A stretch of DNA of 64,000 nt, from contig NZ_CP144906.1 in assembly GCF_036699995.1 (NCBI RefSeq), forward strand, positions 1,860,001 to 1,924,000. Reading direction: 5' to 3'. The notes below the pieces were generated by a model that was not told the DNA's origin, made no database searches, and worked only from the letters and a program-made list of their open reading frames with translations. This document shows, in pieces, positions 16,451-27,339 of the stretch; the stretch's first letter is position 1; each line of letters starts with the position of its first letter. Source of the stretch: Clostridium beijerinckii. Lineage in GTDB: Bacteria > Bacillota > Clostridia > Clostridiales > Clostridiaceae. The translations under genes were made by a program, and so were the position numbers.

Positions 16451-17299
16451 ATGGGGCAAATTATTAATGGTAAAGAAGTTGCATTAAAAGTTAAAGAAGA
16501 AATAAAAAATTTTGTTAATAATAGAAAAGAAAAAAATCTTCAAGTTCCTAAAATTGCATCAATATTAGTTGGTAATGATGGTGGATCTATTTATTATATG
16601 GGCAGTCAAGAGAAAGTAGCTAATTCTCTTGGAGTTGAGTTTCTAAAATTAACTTTACCAGAAACTTGTAATGACGAAGATGTTATAGCAGAAATACATA
16701 AATTAAATGAAGATAATAATATTCATGGAATTATTCTACAGTTGCCACTTCCGAATAATTTTGATGAAAAGAAAATTATTAAACAAATATCTCCTAATAA
16801 GGATATTGATTGTCTTACATTTGAGAGTCAAGGAAAACTATATATGGGAGAGCCAAAATTTTTACCTTGTACACCTAATTCAGTAATTACCTTAATTAAA
16901 AGTCTAAACATAGATATTGTAGGGAAGAATGTTGTAGTCCTTGGAAGAAGCAATATAGTTGGAAAGCCAGTAGCTCAGCTTTTATTGAATGAAAATGCAA
17001 CAGTTACAATTTGTCATTCAAAAACTAAGAATCTAAGAGAAGTTTGCAAGAATGCAGATATTTTAGTAGTAGCTATAGGAAGACCAAAATTCATTGATGA
17101 AACATACGTAAATGAAAATACGATTGTAATAGATGTTGGAACATCATCTTTTGAGGGTAAAATAACTGGAGATGTAGATTTTGATAAGGTAATAGATAAA
17201 TGTAGATTTTTAACTCCAGTTCCAGGTGGAGTTGGCTCCTTAACAACTACTTTATTAATAAAAAATGCATGTGAGGCTTTACAGGAAAATGAATATTAA
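16451..17299 (+). CDS. folD: Methylenetetrahydrofolate dehydrogenase FolD with altered cyclohydrolase site
   Basis: Oxidises 5,10-methylene-THF with NADP and normally also hydrolyses methenyl-THF. 282 residues with the folate domain (1-145) and a Rossmann domain ([21 protein letters not shown]). The conserved Gln in IILQLPLP and the Asp in NKDIDC are present. In the YVxxKxK motif, however, the sequence is YYMGSQEK: the position equal to E. coli Lys56, essential for the cyclohydrolase reaction, is Gln53. Clostridia often carry a separate cyclohydrolase (FchA), so this enzyme may be dehydrogenase-only. Overlaps xseA by 11 bases. Confidence 0.93.
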   Translation: MGQIINGKEVALKVKEEIKNFVNNRKEKNLQVPKIASILVGNDGGSIYYMGSQEKVANSLGVEFLKLTLPETCNDEDVIAEIHKLNEDNNIHGIILQLPLPNNFDEKKIIKQISPNKDIDCLTFESQGKLYMGEPKFLPCTPNSVITLIKSLNIDIVGKNVVVLGRSNIVGKPVAQLLLNENATVTICHSKTKNLREVCKNADILVVAIGRPKFIDETYVNENTIVIDVGTSSFEGKITGDVDFDKVIDKCRFLTPVPGGVGSLTTTLLIKNACEALQENEY

Positions 17300-18488
17300 G
17301 ACTTTAACTGTTTCAGAGGTCACAAATTATATAAAAAGAATGTTAGACAATGACTTTATCTTAAGTAATCTCTCTGTAAAAGGGGAGATTTCTAATTTGA
17401 AGTATCATAGTAGTGGTCATATTTACTTTACACTTAAAGATAGTAGTGGCAGGATAAATTGCGTTATGTTTAAAAGTAATGCAGTATTATTAGATTTTCC
17501 ATTAGAAGAAGGAATGGAAGTTATTATTAAAGGTAGGGCATCAATATACCCTGCCACTGGAAGCTTCCAACTTTATTGTGATGAGATAAGAAAAGAAGGC
17601 TTAGGAGATTTATTTATTAAATTTGAGAAACTTAAAGAAAAACTATCTAAAGAAGGATATTTTGATGAAGCATATAAAAAGGAATTACCAAAGTATCCTC
17701 AGAGAATAGGAATAGTTACATCGCCAACAGGAGCGGCGATAAGAGATATTATAAATGTTTCAACTAGAAGAAGCAGTCTTGTGGATGTAGTCCTATATCC
17801 GGCAAAAGTACAAGGCGCAGGTGCCTACAAGGATATCATTTCTGGAATTAGTTATTTTAATAGAAAGAAATCAGTAGATATAATTATAGTAGGCAGAGGC
17901 GGAGGTTCAATAGAGGAATTATGGAATTTTAATGAAGAGGAGTTGGCTAAGGCGATTTTTAACTCTAAAATACCCATAATTTCAGCAGTAGGACATGAGA
18001 TAGATTTTACGATTTGTGATTTTGTAGCAGATGTCAGGGCAGCAACACCTTCTCAAGGTGCTGAGATTGCTGTTCCACTTAGTGATAATATAAAAGATAG
18101 ATTACTAGATATTTCAAAGAATTTAGATAAGTATATAAGTGATAGATTAGATACTTGTAGAAATAATTTATCAGGAGCTCAAAGAATTTTAAAGGTTCAT
18201 TCTCCGATGGCTAAAATATCTAATTCATATTTAGAAGTGGATAGATTACAAGATAGGTTGAATTTTGCAATGAGAACGAAAATTAAAGGAGAAAAGAACA
18301 AAGTAGAAAATTTAAATAATTTGCTTTTTGCTCATAATCCAATTAAGGTAATTTCAAAAGGATATGCTATAATAAAAGATAATGAAAATAATATTATTAC
18401 ATCGAAAGAACAGCTAAATGAAGATAAAAATATAGAAGTTATTCTTAAAGATGGTAATATAGAGGGAAAATTCATACCATCAAAATGA
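17289..18488 (+). CDS. xseA: Exodeoxyribonuclease VII large subunit
   Basis: Large subunit of the single-strand-specific nuclease that trims mismatch and recombination intermediates. 399 residues from ATG 17289; an upstream GTG-type start at 17265 would add eight residues inside folD and is not supported. N-terminal OB fold ([18 protein letters not shown]), then the catalytic domain with [15 protein letters not shown] and [19 protein letters not shown], then [16 protein letters not shown] and a coiled coil. Overlaps folD by 11 bases; xseB follows after 12. Confidence 0.96.
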   Translation: MNIKTLTVSEVTNYIKRMLDNDFILSNLSVKGEISNLKYHSSGHIYFTLKDSSGRINCVMFKSNAVLLDFPLEEGMEVIIKGRASIYPATGSFQLYCDEIRKEGLGDLFIKFEKLKEKLSKEGYFDEAYKKELPKYPQRIGIVTSPTGAAIRDIINVSTRRSSLVDVVLYPAKVQGAGAYKDIISGISYFNRKKSVDIIIVGRGGGSIEELWNFNEEELAKAIFNSKIPIISAVGHEIDFTICDFVADVRAATPSQGAEIAVPLSDNIKDRLLDISKNLDKYISDRLDTCRNNLSGAQRILKVHSPMAKISNSYLEVDRLQDRLNFAMRTKIKGEKNKVENLNNLLFAHNPIKVISKGYAIIKDNENNIITSKEQLNEDKNIEVILKDGNIEGKFIPSK

Positions 18489-18500
18489 GGAGTTTGAGAT

Positions 18501-18725
18501 ATGGCTAAAAAAGAAAGTTATGAAGAAATGTTAACTAAACTTCAAGATATATTAAGCAATTTAGAAACAGATGACTTGAATCTTGAGGAATCTATGAAAT
18601 CTTATGAAGAAGGTGTTAAACTTGTAAATAAGATTTATAAGATTTTAGATTCCTATGAAGCTAAAATTTCTATAATTAAAGATGATAAAGAATTGGAGTT
18701 TAGTGAAGAGTATGGAGATAAATAA
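18501..18725 (+). CDS. xseB: Exodeoxyribonuclease VII small subunit
   Basis: 74 residues, two helices, signature [16 protein letters not shown] and [15 protein letters not shown]. Several copies bind each XseA and activate it. Behind GAGGAGTTTG; the 3' end overlaps ispA by 14 bases. Confidence 0.96.
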   Translation: MAKKESYEEMLTKLQDILSNLETDDLNLEESMKSYEEGVKLVNKIYKILDSYEAKISIIKDDKELEFSEEYGDK

Positions 18726-19581
18726 TTTAAAAAAAGATATCAATGAATATTTAGAAAATTATTTTAGTAAAAAAGGAAGTTTTAATAGAATTATATATGA
18801 TTCATGCAGCTATAGTTTGAATATAGGCGGGAAAAGAATACGACCAATATTGCTTTCGCTAACTTACTATATATACAAAGAAGATTATAGGAAAGTTATG
18901 CCAATGGCAGCTGCCATGGAAATGATTCATACATACTCATTGATTCACGATGACCTTCCTTGTATGGATAATGACGATTTAAGAAGAGGAAAACCTACAA
19001 ATCATATTAAATTTCAGGAAAATATAGCAGTTCTTGCAGGAGATGCTTTATTAAACGAAGCTATGATAATAATGATGGATTATGCGCTAAAAAGTGAAAA
19101 CAATGCTTTAAGAGCGGCACATGAGATAGCAGTTGCGGCAGGCGCAGAAGGTATGATAGGCGGTCAAGTAGTAGACATTATTTCAGAAGGAAAGAACATA
19201 TCACAAGATGAGTTAGAATATATGCATGCTAAAAAAACAGGTGCACTTATTAGAGCAGCAATAGTTTCAGGAGCAATTTTAGCTGACGCTCCTGAAGATG
19301 ATTTGAGATTATTAAGAGAATATGGTGAAAAGCTAGGGCTTGTTTTTCAAATAAAAGATGACATATTGGATGTTATTGGAGATAGTAATGTATTAGGTAA
19401 AAATATACATGCAGATGAAGAACATAATAAAACAAATTTTATATCGGCTTTTGGATTAGATAAGTGCAAAGAATTATGTGAAACTTTAACTAAAGAATGC
19501 ATATCTATTCTTAAGAGTTTGAGTGTTAATTCAGATTGTTTAGTTGAACTTACATATACTCTTTTAAATAGAGAAAATTAA
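18712..19581 (+). CDS. ispA: Farnesyl/geranyl diphosphate synthase
   Basis: Condenses isopentenyl diphosphate with allylic diphosphates to make farnesyl diphosphate for undecaprenyl carriers and quinones. 289 residues from ATG 18712, which overlaps xseB; the longer 18682 start adds ten residues from the xseB frame and is unlikely. Both aspartate-rich motifs are present: DDLPCMDND (first) and KDDILD (second), plus GGKRIRP for diphosphate binding and GQVVDI. Placed directly before dxs, joining chain elongation with precursor synthesis. Confidence 0.95.
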   Translation: MEINNLKKDINEYLENYFSKKGSFNRIIYDSCSYSLNIGGKRIRPILLSLTYYIYKEDYRKVMPMAAAMEMIHTYSLIHDDLPCMDNDDLRRGKPTNHIKFQENIAVLAGDALLNEAMIIMMDYALKSENNALRAAHEIAVAAGAEGMIGGQVVDIISEGKNISQDELEYMHAKKTGALIRAAIVSGAILADAPEDDLRLLREYGEKLGLVFQIKDDILDVIGDSNVLGKNIHADEEHNKTNFISAFGLDKCKELCETLTKECISILKSLSVNSDCLVELTYTLLNREN

Positions 19582-19598
19582 TAGAGGGAATGATTGTT

Positions 19599-21455
19599 AT
19601 GAACTTACTGGATAAATTGAATTTTCCAGAAGATTTAAAAAAGCTTAATGAAGAAGATTATAAAGTTTTAAGTAGTGAGATTAGAAAATTTTTAATAGAT
19701 AGTGTCTCTAAAACTGGTGGCCATTTGGCATCTAATTTAGGAGTCGTTGAATTAACATTAAGTTTATTTAAAGCTTTTAGCTTTGATAAAGATAAAATAG
19801 TATGGGATGTAGGGCACCAGAGTTATGTTTACAAAATTTTGACTGGAAGAAAAGAAGGATTTAAAAAGCTTAGGAAATATGATGGAATAAGTGGATTTCC
19901 TAAGAGAAATGAAAGTAAATATGATTATTTTGATACAGGTCATAGTAGCACTTCAATATCAGCAGCGCTTGGAATTGCAAGGGCAAGAGATTTAAAGAAA
20001 GAAAAATATAATGTTATCTCTGTTATAGGTGATGGTGCTCTAACAGGTGGAATGGCAATCGAGGCTCTAAATGATGTTGGATTTAGAAAAACAAAATTAA
20101 TCATTATATTAAATGATAACCAGATGTCAATTTCAACGAATGTCGGAGGATTATCGCGATATTTAAATAAACTTAGAATAGCACCAGTATATAATAAGTT
20201 AAAGACTGATATTCATGCATCTCTAGATAACTCAAATCTAGGTAAAAATATAGCAGGAAAAATATCTAAAGTTAAAGATAGCATAAAACAATTAATAGTT
20301 CCATCTATGTTTTTTGAAAACATGGGGGTAAAATATATTGGACCAATCGATGGGCATGATATCGATGCAATGACAGAGGTGTTTATAAAAGCAAAAGAAA
20401 TAAACGAACCAGTCATAATACATATTTTAACTCAAAAAGGAAAAGGTTATGCGCTAGCAGAAGAAAGCCCAAGTAAGTACCATGCGGTAGGAGCCTTTAA
20501 TTTAGAAAGCGGTGAATCAAATGCATCGCCAAAGAATAGCTATTCAAAGGCATTCGGAAAGGCGCTAGTAAATCTTGGGACACAAGATGAAAAAATAGTT
20601 GCAATTACAGCAGCTATGCCGGAAGGTACAGGACTTAAATGTTTTTCACAGAAATTTAGAGACAGATTCTTTGATGTGGGAATAGCAGAAGAACATGCAG
20701 TTACTCTTGCAGCTGGGATGGCGAGTAACGGTTTAAAACCTGTTTTTGCAGTTTATTCAACATTTCTACAAAGAGCATTTGATCAAGTAATTCATGATGT
20801 TTGTATTCAAAATCTTCCTGTAGTATTTGCGATAGATAGAGCGGGAATAGTTGGAGAAGACGGTGAAACTCATCAAGGTATTAATGATTTATCCTATTTA
20901 TCTATGATCCCTAATATACATATAGTTGTACCAAAATGTCTAGAAGAAGTTGATGTTTTATTAAAGTGGGCAATTAGCAAAAATGCGCCAGTTGCAATAA
21001 GATATCCAAAGGGTGGAAACATAATTGATACTCTTTCACCAATTAAAGAGGTGGTAGAAGGACAATGGGAAATAGTAAATAGAGGTTCTAAGGTCTGTAT
21101 TATTGCAACTGGCAGGATGGTTCAACATGCAATGCTTGCAAAAGAATTCCTATATGAGAAAGGATTAAATCCAACGGTTATTAATGCAACATTTGTTAAG
21201 CCAATTGATAAAAAATTACTAGAAAATATAAAAAAAGAAGGATATAATGTTTTAACAATAGAGGATAACATTTTAAAAGGTGGATTAGGTTCAGCTGTAA
21301 GAGATTATTTAAGTGAAATAGATTATAAAGGAACTATTAGATCACTTGGATATGATGATGAATTTATTCCTCAGGGAAATGTAGAAATCTTGTATAAAAC
21401 ATATAAATTAGATTACGAGAATATAAGCAAGATTGTTATGAAGCTTTATGATTAA
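19599..21455 (+). CDS. dxs: 1-deoxy-D-xylulose-5-phosphate synthase
   Basis: Thiamine-diphosphate enzyme that joins pyruvate and glyceraldehyde 3-phosphate, the first step of the MEP isoprenoid pathway. 618 residues from ATG 19599, preceded by AGAGGGA at correct spacing; an ATG at 19590 overlaps that ribosome site. ThDP motif GDGALTGG...ALND is visible, as are the transketolase Glu-bearing [12 protein letters not shown] and the C-terminal domain from about 490. It follows ispA by 17 bases. Confidence 0.97.
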   Translation: MNLLDKLNFPEDLKKLNEEDYKVLSSEIRKFLIDSVSKTGGHLASNLGVVELTLSLFKAFSFDKDKIVWDVGHQSYVYKILTGRKEGFKKLRKYDGISGFPKRNESKYDYFDTGHSSTSISAALGIARARDLKKEKYNVISVIGDGALTGGMAIEALNDVGFRKTKLIIILNDNQMSISTNVGGLSRYLNKLRIAPVYNKLKTDIHASLDNSNLGKNIAGKISKVKDSIKQLIVPSMFFENMGVKYIGPIDGHDIDAMTEVFIKAKEINEPVIIHILTQKGKGYALAEESPSKYHAVGAFNLESGESNASPKNSYSKAFGKALVNLGTQDEKIVAITAAMPEGTGLKCFSQKFRDRFFDVGIAEEHAVTLAAGMASNGLKPVFAVYSTFLQRAFDQVIHDVCIQNLPVVFAIDRAGIVGEDGETHQGINDLSYLSMIPNIHIVVPKCLEEVDVLLKWAISKNAPVAIRYPKGGNIIDTLSPIKEVVEGQWEIVNRGSKVCIIATGRMVQHAMLAKEFLYEKGLNPTVINATFVKPIDKKLLENIKKEGYNVLTIEDNILKGGLGSAVRDYLSEIDYKGTIRSLGYDDEFIPQGNVEILYKTYKLDYENISKIVMKLYD

Positions 21456-21467
21456 AAGGAGAAACAA

Positions 21468-22277
21468 ATGGCGGAAAAAAAAGAAAGACTTGATTTACTT
21501 TTAGTAGAAAAGGGCATAATTAATTCTAGAGAAAAAGCAAAAGCTTGCATAATGGAAGGTAAAGTTTATGTTGATGGTCAAAAAGTAGATAAGGCTGGGG
21601 AGAAAGTAAGTTCTAATGCTAATATTGAATATCGCGGAGAAACGCTTAAGTATGTTAGCAGAGGTGGGCTTAAATTAGAAAAAGCAATGAAAACTTATAA
21701 CATATCATTAGAAAATAAAGTGTGTATGGATATAGGTGCATCAACAGGCGGATTCACTGATTGCATGCTTCAAAACGGTGCTTCTAAAGTGTTTTCTGTA
21801 GATGTTGGCTATGGACAGTTTGCATGGAAACTTAGAACTGATGAAAGAGTAGTTTGCATGGAAAGAACCAATATAAGATATGTTACTCTAGAAGATATAG
21901 GAGAACCTTTAGACTTTGCATCTATAGATGTATCTTTTATATCACTAAAAAAAATAATGCCTGCAACAATAAATTTGCTAAAAGATGATGGAGAAGTTGT
22001 TGCGCTTATAAAGCCTCAATTTGAAGCTGGACGCGAAAAAGTAGGAAAAAAAGGTGTTGTAAGAGAGATAAGCACACATAAGGAAGTAGTACATGATATT
22101 ATAGACTTTCTATTACAGCAAAACTTAAATGTTTTAGGTGTGAGCTTTTCTCCTATTAAAGGGCCAGAAGGAAATAGAGAATATTTAGTGTATTTTACAA
22201 AGGATAAAAATAAAACGAGTGATTTTGGAAAAGATGATATAGATGAAGTTGTTGAAAATTCACACATAGAAATTTAA
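21468..22277 (+). CDS. TlyA-family rRNA 2'-O-methyltransferase
   Basis: 269 residues. N-terminal S4 RNA-binding domain (1-60, RLDLLLVEKGIINSREKAKA), then an FtsJ-like SAM domain with motif I VCMDIGASTGGFTD at 85-98 and the catalytic-type Lys/Asp region (DVSFISLKK, ALIKPQFE). TlyA proteins methylate 16S and/or 23S rRNA and influence capreomycin sensitivity in mycobacteria; the exact site here is unknown. Standard position between dxs and nadK in clostridia. Confidence 0.92.
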   Translation: MAEKKERLDLLLVEKGIINSREKAKACIMEGKVYVDGQKVDKAGEKVSSNANIEYRGETLKYVSRGGLKLEKAMKTYNISLENKVCMDIGASTGGFTDCMLQNGASKVFSVDVGYGQFAWKLRTDERVVCMERTNIRYVTLEDIGEPLDFASIDVSFISLKKIMPATINLLKDDGEVVALIKPQFEAGREKVGKKGVVREISTHKEVVHDIIDFLLQQNLNVLGVSFSPIKGPEGNREYLVYFTKDKNKTSDFGKDDIDEVVENSHIEI

Positions 22278-22293
22278 CTTCCTTGGAGGGGCT

Positions 22294-23148
22294 ATGAATA
22301 ATATTGGGATTGCAATTAATCCATCAAAAGATGCAGATAATAAAATATTAAATATGGTTGTAAAAAAGTTTAAGGAAAAGTTTAACTTAAAAAACATTGA
22401 AGTTTTTAATTCATTCGATATAGAGGATCAGAATTTAAGAGATATTGATTTACTTATTGTATTGGGTGGAGATGGTACACTCCTTGGAATAGCTAGATCT
22501 TTAAACGATAGTTTTAATGCACCTATCTTGGGAATTAATATAGGAAATTTAGGATTTTTGTCAAGTGTAGATATATCAGATATTGATATTGCTCTTGAAA
22601 AATTGAAAGATGGAAAATATAAATTTGTTGACAGAATGATGTTAAATTGTAAAGTTGAATCAGATGAGAATAAAGAAGAACTTAAGGCTTTAAATGATGT
22701 GGTACTGGCTAGAGGAACTCTTTCAAGAATGGTGAAATTTACGATCTTTGTAGATGGAAAAATATATTCCACATTCAAAGGTGATGGACTTATTATAGCA
22801 ACACCTACTGGATCTACAGCATATTCATTTTCAGCAGGAGGACCATTTATATATCCAGATTTAGAACTTATAACAATAACTCCTATATGCCCTCATACCA
22901 AAAGTATGCAAACTATTGTATTAAAAGGAGACAGTATTATAGAGATATATGCAGACCATGAAGAAGAAAAAATTTATTTGACTGTAGATGGTCAAAAGGC
23001 TATTAAAATTAATCATGAAACTTCGGTAAAGGTAAGTAAAAATAAAAAAAGTGTAAAATTACTTGTATTTGATGATTATGATTATTTTAAAGTCTTGAGA
23101 AGTAAGATTTTGAATAATTCTAAAGAATGTGATGGTGAGAAACTTTGA
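22294..23148 (+). CDS. nadK: NAD kinase
   Basis: Phosphorylates NAD to NADP. 284 residues, with the GGDGT motif at 58-62, the NE/D-type NDVVLARG, and [14 protein letters not shown], which binds the nucleotide. ATG behind TTGGAGGGG, 16 bases after tlyA. Its stop overlaps the argR TTG start by 4 bases. Confidence 0.96.
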   Translation: MNNIGIAINPSKDADNKILNMVVKKFKEKFNLKNIEVFNSFDIEDQNLRDIDLLIVLGGDGTLLGIARSLNDSFNAPILGINIGNLGFLSSVDISDIDIALEKLKDGKYKFVDRMMLNCKVESDENKEELKALNDVVLARGTLSRMVKFTIFVDGKIYSTFKGDGLIIATPTGSTAYSFSAGGPFIYPDLELITITPICPHTKSMQTIVLKGDSIIEIYADHEEEKIYLTVDGQKAIKINHETSVKVSKNKKSVKLLVFDDYDYFKVLRSKILNNSKECDGEKL

Positions 23149-23597
23149 AATCAAAAAGGCATACTAAAATATTAGAAATCATAGGCTCAAGAGAAATAGA
23201 GACACAAGAAGAGTTGGCAGATGCATTAAAAAAAGAAGGATTTGATGTGACACAAGCTACTGTATCTAGAGATATAAAGAATTTAAAGTTAATAAAAATG
23301 CAATCGACTAATGGTAAATCTAAATATGTCGTGTCTACAGGAGAACAAAAAAACATTATTGATAGATTAAGCAATATTTTAGCGAATACAGTACTTTCAG
23401 TAGAAAACGTAGATAAAATGGTTGTAATAAAAACTATAACAGGGTCAGCACCGATTACAGCTGAAGCTATTGATAATTTGGAAAGTGCGGATATTGCAGG
23501 AACAGTGGCAGGAGACAATACTATTTTCATCTTAGTTAGAAGTTTGGAAAGTGCTGAAGATTTGGTTGATAAAATAAGAAAAAGAATGTCATCATAA
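23145..23597 (+). CDS. argR: Arginine repressor
   Basis: Hexameric arginine-sensing regulator. 150 residues: winged helix at 1-70 ([22 protein letters not shown]) and a C-terminal oligomerisation/arginine domain with the signature [15 protein letters not shown]. Start is TTG at 23145, overlapping nadK; GGTGAG precedes it. The nadK-argR-recN order is conserved in Firmicutes. No clear ARG box was seen within the window's intergenic DNA. Confidence 0.95.
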   Translation: MKSKRHTKILEIIGSREIETQEELADALKKEGFDVTQATVSRDIKNLKLIKMQSTNGKSKYVVSTGEQKNIIDRLSNILANTVLSVENVDKMVVIKTITGSAPITAEAIDNLESADIAGTVAGDNTIFILVRSLESAEDLVDKIRKRMSS

Positions 23598-23616
23598 ATA
23601 TTAAGGGTGGGATGAA

Positions 23617-25305
23617 ATGCTAATTCAATTAAATATCAAAAATTTTGCGTTGATAGAAGACATGACGATAAATTTTAGTGAAGGGTTTAATATACTTTCA
23701 GGAGAAACAGGAGCAGGGAAGTCCATAATGATAGATGCAATCGACTTTGTTCTTGGTGGAAAGTTCTCGAAAAATTTAATAAGAACTGGTGAAGATAGAA
23801 CATATGTAGAGGCATTATTTTCATTAGAAAAATCAAAAGTTTCTGAGGTTCTGGAAGAATTAGATATTGAGTATGAAGATGTGTTAATAATTTCGAGAGA
23901 AAGCCATGCGAGTGGAAAAAACTTGATAAAGGTAAATGGAAAAAGCTTAATTACTTCACAACTTAGAAAAATTAGAGCAAAACTTTTAGATATTCATGGC
24001 CAACATGCTAATCAAGAACTTCTACAAAGAAATACTCATATATCATATTTAGATGGATTTATAGGCGATGAGATGATAAATCCAATAGGTAGATTTAGTG
24101 ATTTAAGGGCAGATTTAATAAAAATAAGAGAAGAAATTAATAGAATTTGTGGCAATCAAGATAGGGAAAAATTATTAGACTATCTTAAATTTCAAATTGA
24201 AGACATTGAGAAAGCCAAATTAAAAAAGGATGAAGAAGAAACGTTAAAAGAAGAATATAATATTTTAGCAAATGCTGAAAAAATTAATAATAGTTTATCT
24301 ATATCATATGGAATACTTAGTGGAAACGAAGAGTTAAATGTGATTGATTCCATATCAAAGATAATGCATGAACTATCTAATGTAGAAAATCATTTTGAAA
24401 AGATTAAGAAGAATAAACAATTAATTGAAGAAGCATTTTATACTTTAGAAGAAGCTAGTCGCGAAATTCGTGATATGGCAGAAGAGATTGTTTTTGATCA
24501 AGATGCGTTGGAGAAAGTAAATTCTAGAATTTATGAAATAAATACTTACAAGAAGAAATATGCGCCAACAATTCCGGAGATATTAGATTATTATGAAAAA
24601 ATAAAAAAAGAATATAATGAAATATTAAATTCTGAGCAAATAATAGAAAGTCTTAAGGAAAAAGAGAAAGAAATTCTATCTAAAATGGAAAAGGAAGCTT
24701 TAATTCTTCATGAACTAAGAGTAAGAAAAAGTAAATTCTTAGAAGAAAAAATATTAAGAGAACTTACGTTTGTTGGTCTTGAAAAATCAAGAATGGAAAT
24801 AAGTATAGTTCGTCAAGAAGAGTTTAATGAGAAGGGATTTGATGAGGTTAGTTTTTTAATATCTACAAACCCAGGAGAACCGCTTATGCCACTTGAAAAA
24901 GTATTATCAGGTGGAGAACTGTCAAGAATAATGCTGGCTTTAAAATGTGTTTTTGCTGAGAAGGATGAAATACCAACATTAATTTTTGATGAAATAGATA
25001 CAGGAATAAGTGGAGCAGTTGCACAAAGAGTTGGAGAAAAGATGTATCAACTATCAGATACACATCAAGTTTTATGCATAACTCATTTACCGCAAATTGC
25101 TGTATTATCTGATCATCATTATTTTGTTATGAAAAAAGTTAAAGATAACAAAACATTTACAAGGATAAAGATTTTAGAAAAAGAAGAAAAGGAACTTGAG
25201 ATAAGTAAAATGTTGGCAGGAGACGATGTAACAGAAGCTACATTAAATAATGTTAAGGAAATGATAAAATTAAGTGAACTAAAAAAGCTAGAAATTAAAA
25301 AATAA
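23617..25305 (+). CDS. recN: DNA repair protein RecN
   Basis: SMC-like ATPase in double-strand break repair. 562 residues: Walker A GETGAGKSI at 29-37, GQHANQ, a central coiled coil (about 150-350), ABC signature VLSGGELSRIMLA, Walker B LIFDEIDTGISG and the final ITHLPQIA switch. Full length and intact. GGGTGGGAT precedes ATG. Terminator follows. Confidence 0.97.
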   Translation: MLIQLNIKNFALIEDMTINFSEGFNILSGETGAGKSIMIDAIDFVLGGKFSKNLIRTGEDRTYVEALFSLEKSKVSEVLEELDIEYEDVLIISRESHASGKNLIKVNGKSLITSQLRKIRAKLLDIHGQHANQELLQRNTHISYLDGFIGDEMINPIGRFSDLRADLIKIREEINRICGNQDREKLLDYLKFQIEDIEKAKLKKDEEETLKEEYNILANAEKINNSLSISYGILSGNEELNVIDSISKIMHELSNVENHFEKIKKNKQLIEEAFYTLEEASREIRDMAEEIVFDQDALEKVNSRIYEINTYKKKYAPTIPEILDYYEKIKKEYNEILNSEQIIESLKEKEKEILSKMEKEALILHELRVRKSKFLEEKILRELTFVGLEKSRMEISIVRQEEFNEKGFDEVSFLISTNPGEPLMPLEKVLSGGELSRIMLALKCVFAEKDEIPTLIFDEIDTGISGAVAQRVGEKMYQLSDTHQVLCITHLPQIAVLSDHHYFVMKKVKDNKTFTRIKILEKEEKELEISKMLAGDDVTEATLNNVKEMIKLSELKKLEIKK

Positions 25306-25334
25306 ATACATATAGAAAATAAAATTGGTAAAAA

Positions 25335-25368
25335 TAAAACCATGTAATTGCATGGTTTTATTTTTTTA
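25335..25368 (+). terminator. Terminator after recN
   Basis: A 10-bp stem TAAAACCATG (25335-25344) with CATGGTTTTA (25351-25360), six-base loop, then seven Ts. Confidence 0.9.
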
Positions 25369-25533
25369 TTTTTATAATTTTGGAAATTTATATATAAAGT
25401 AAAAGAAATAAAGTTATATACTTTTAAAATTTAGTATAAGCTAAATTTTTTGACTACAATAACAAAGTTCTTATAGGATAAGACTTGAGTGCAGTGGGAA
25501 AATTAAAATTAGTAAGTAAAGGAGGAGAGAAAT

Positions 25534-26724
25534 ATGAAGAAAAAAATTTTATGTGCTACTAGTTTAATTATGACTCCAATCCTTATTCTAATTTTATTTA
25601 CCACAATGAGCATAAGGAAATTACCAAGTAAGATTTATACAAGAGATGAAAAGACAGTACAATCAATTGCACCCATAGGAAACACCATAAGTAAGATTGG
25701 TAATAACGATAATGAGTATGAGATAAAATTTTTGGGAATGATTCCTCTGAAAGCTGTCGAAGTACAAAAAATTAAAGATTTAGAAATATATCCAGGCGGA
25801 AATCCAGTCGGAGTTAGAGTGAATAGTGAAGGCGTGATTATTGTTGGATATTCTGAAATTGAAATCAATAATAAAAAGGAAGAAAGTCCTGGTAAGGCTG
25901 CTGGGCTTGAAATTGGTGATGTAATACTAAGAGTAAATGGTGAAAATATGGAGAATTCCATGGATTTATTAAAAACAATTAAAGAATGTGATAATGAAAG
26001 TATAAAGGTTGATATTTTAAGAAATGGTGAGAATCTTACAAAAACAATACATCTAAAAAAAGAAAATAATAAAGATTATAAAATAGGATTATGGATAAGA
26101 GACTCGACTGCAGGAGTGGGAACAATGACTTTCTTTGATCCAAGTACTAAAAAGTTCGGAGCATTAGGACATCCGATAACAGATGCAGACACAAATGAAC
26201 CATTTTTAGTAAAGAAAGGAGACTTATTAGAGTCATCTATAATAAGTGTTAGAAAAGGAGAAAAAGGATCTCCAGGTGAATTGAAAGGAATTTTTTTAAA
26301 TGAAGAGACACCAACTGGAAATATTGAAAAAAATACTCAAAGTGGAATTTTTGGTGAAATCAAAAATGCTCAAGCATTAAATAATAAAATTAAACCTCTT
26401 AAAGTTGGGTTTAGAGATGAAATATCTGTAGGAAAAGCTAAAATAATTACAACAGTAGATGAGAGTGGTCCACAAGAATTCGACATTGAGATTGAAAAGA
26501 CTTTAAATCAATCTATTCCAGGGTCAAAAAGCATGGTAATAAAAATTACTGATCCAAGGTTGTTACAAAAAACAGGTGGAATTGTTCAAGGAATGAGTGG
26601 AAGTCCTATAATTCAAAATGATAAAATAGTTGGAGCGGTCACTCACGTACTAATAAATAAACCTGATACTGGCTATGGTATTTATATAGAATGGATGCTT
26701 CAAGAGGCAGGAATAATAAAATAA
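25534..26724 (+). CDS. spoIVB: SpoIVB peptidase, sigma-K checkpoint protease
   Basis: Forespore-made serine peptidase (family S55) that is secreted to the intermembrane space and triggers pro-sigma-K processing in the mother cell. 396 residues: N-terminal membrane anchor (SLIMTPILILILFTTMSI), PDZ domain about 95-185 (PGKAAGLEIGDVILRVNGE), and the S55 domain with the His in FGALGHPITDAD and the Ser in GMSGSP (about residue 357). Directly upstream of spo0A, as in Bacillus. GGAGGAGAG ribosome site; expected control by sigma-F/G, but no promoter could be fixed. Confidence 0.96.
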   Translation: MKKKILCATSLIMTPILILILFTTMSIRKLPSKIYTRDEKTVQSIAPIGNTISKIGNNDNEYEIKFLGMIPLKAVEVQKIKDLEIYPGGNPVGVRVNSEGVIIVGYSEIEINNKKEESPGKAAGLEIGDVILRVNGENMENSMDLLKTIKECDNESIKVDILRNGENLTKTIHLKKENNKDYKIGLWIRDSTAGVGTMTFFDPSTKKFGALGHPITDADTNEPFLVKKGDLLESSIISVRKGEKGSPGELKGIFLNEETPTGNIEKNTQSGIFGEIKNAQALNNKIKPLKVGFRDEISVGKAKIITTVDESGPQEFDIEIEKTLNQSIPGSKSMVIKITDPRLLQKTGGIVQGMSGSPIIQNDKIVGAVTHVLINKPDTGYGIYIEWMLQEAGIIK

Positions 26725-26727
26725 AAA

Positions 26728-26784
26728 CAAATGATGATAGGTAGCGTATTTAAAAATCGCTACCTATCATCATTTGCTTTCGTT
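26728..26784 (+). terminator. Very strong terminator between spoIVB and spo0A
   Basis: A perfect 19-bp stem (26728-26746 with 26758-26776) and 11-base loop, followed by a T-rich tract. It makes spo0A transcription independent of spoIVB. Confidence 0.92.
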
Positions 26785-27339
26785 TTGAGTTTGATATAAA
26801 ATTATTTGAATTTATGGAATATAAAATTAACAAAGGAAAATATAGTATTGATTTATGGCGCTATATCATATAAAATTACATAATTTTAAAATAATTATTA
26901 ATATATAATTTCGATATAGATTGTAGAAAAAGGAATATAATTATATAATAAATATGTATTCACTTAATAATTGAGAATTTAGGAAATATATAGTTACATT
27001 TTTACTTAAAAAAATACTTTAAAAGTATTTTGTCAGAACCTATTTACTTTCTGAGAAAAAAAGTGTATAATTTACAAATAGTGGAAGATGATAAAGTAAT
27101 ATTAATCGGACTTAAGAGATATTTATGTAAAAGTGAATATATTAATAGAAAAATTACTAGTGTAAATGTAGACGTACATACCCTATTAATGTCAAAGGAT
27201 CTTACAATAATTTGTAGAAGTAATATATTGTGTTATATTGTACAATAATGGAACTATTTAATAAGATATGGTTATAGGGGTTAAATAATATATTAAAATA
27301 CAAACATAATAAAAGAATGGACAAAAGGAGAGAAAAAAT
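26785..27339 (+). other. spo0A upstream region
   Basis: About 550 bases with no convincing gene. An open frame at 27030-27248 has a TTG start without a ribosome site; part of it (codons from about 27072) reads LQIVEDDKVILIGLKRYL, like the first 18 residues of a response regulator, then loses similarity. It may be a decayed fragment or chance. The region must contain the spo0A promoters; one candidate is listed separately. Confidence 0.4.
27212..27239 (+). promoter_or_regulatory. Candidate sigma-A promoter for spo0A
   Basis: TTGTAG (27212-27217), 16-base spacer, TATATT (27234-27239) with TGT extending the -10. About 100 bases upstream of the spo0A start. Additional sigma-H control is known for spo0A in relatives but no site was firmly recognised. 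Confidence 0.4.

Noticed and set aside
27020..27035. TTTTGTCAGAA as a Spo0A box
   Set aside because: The core TGTCGAA needs no inserted base; TGTCAGAA breaks the motif, and AT-rich DNA gives such near matches often.
27030..27248. 73-codon frame as a real gene
   Set aside because: TTG start, no ribosome site, and the part resembling a receiver is only about 18 residues; kept as a possible relic only.
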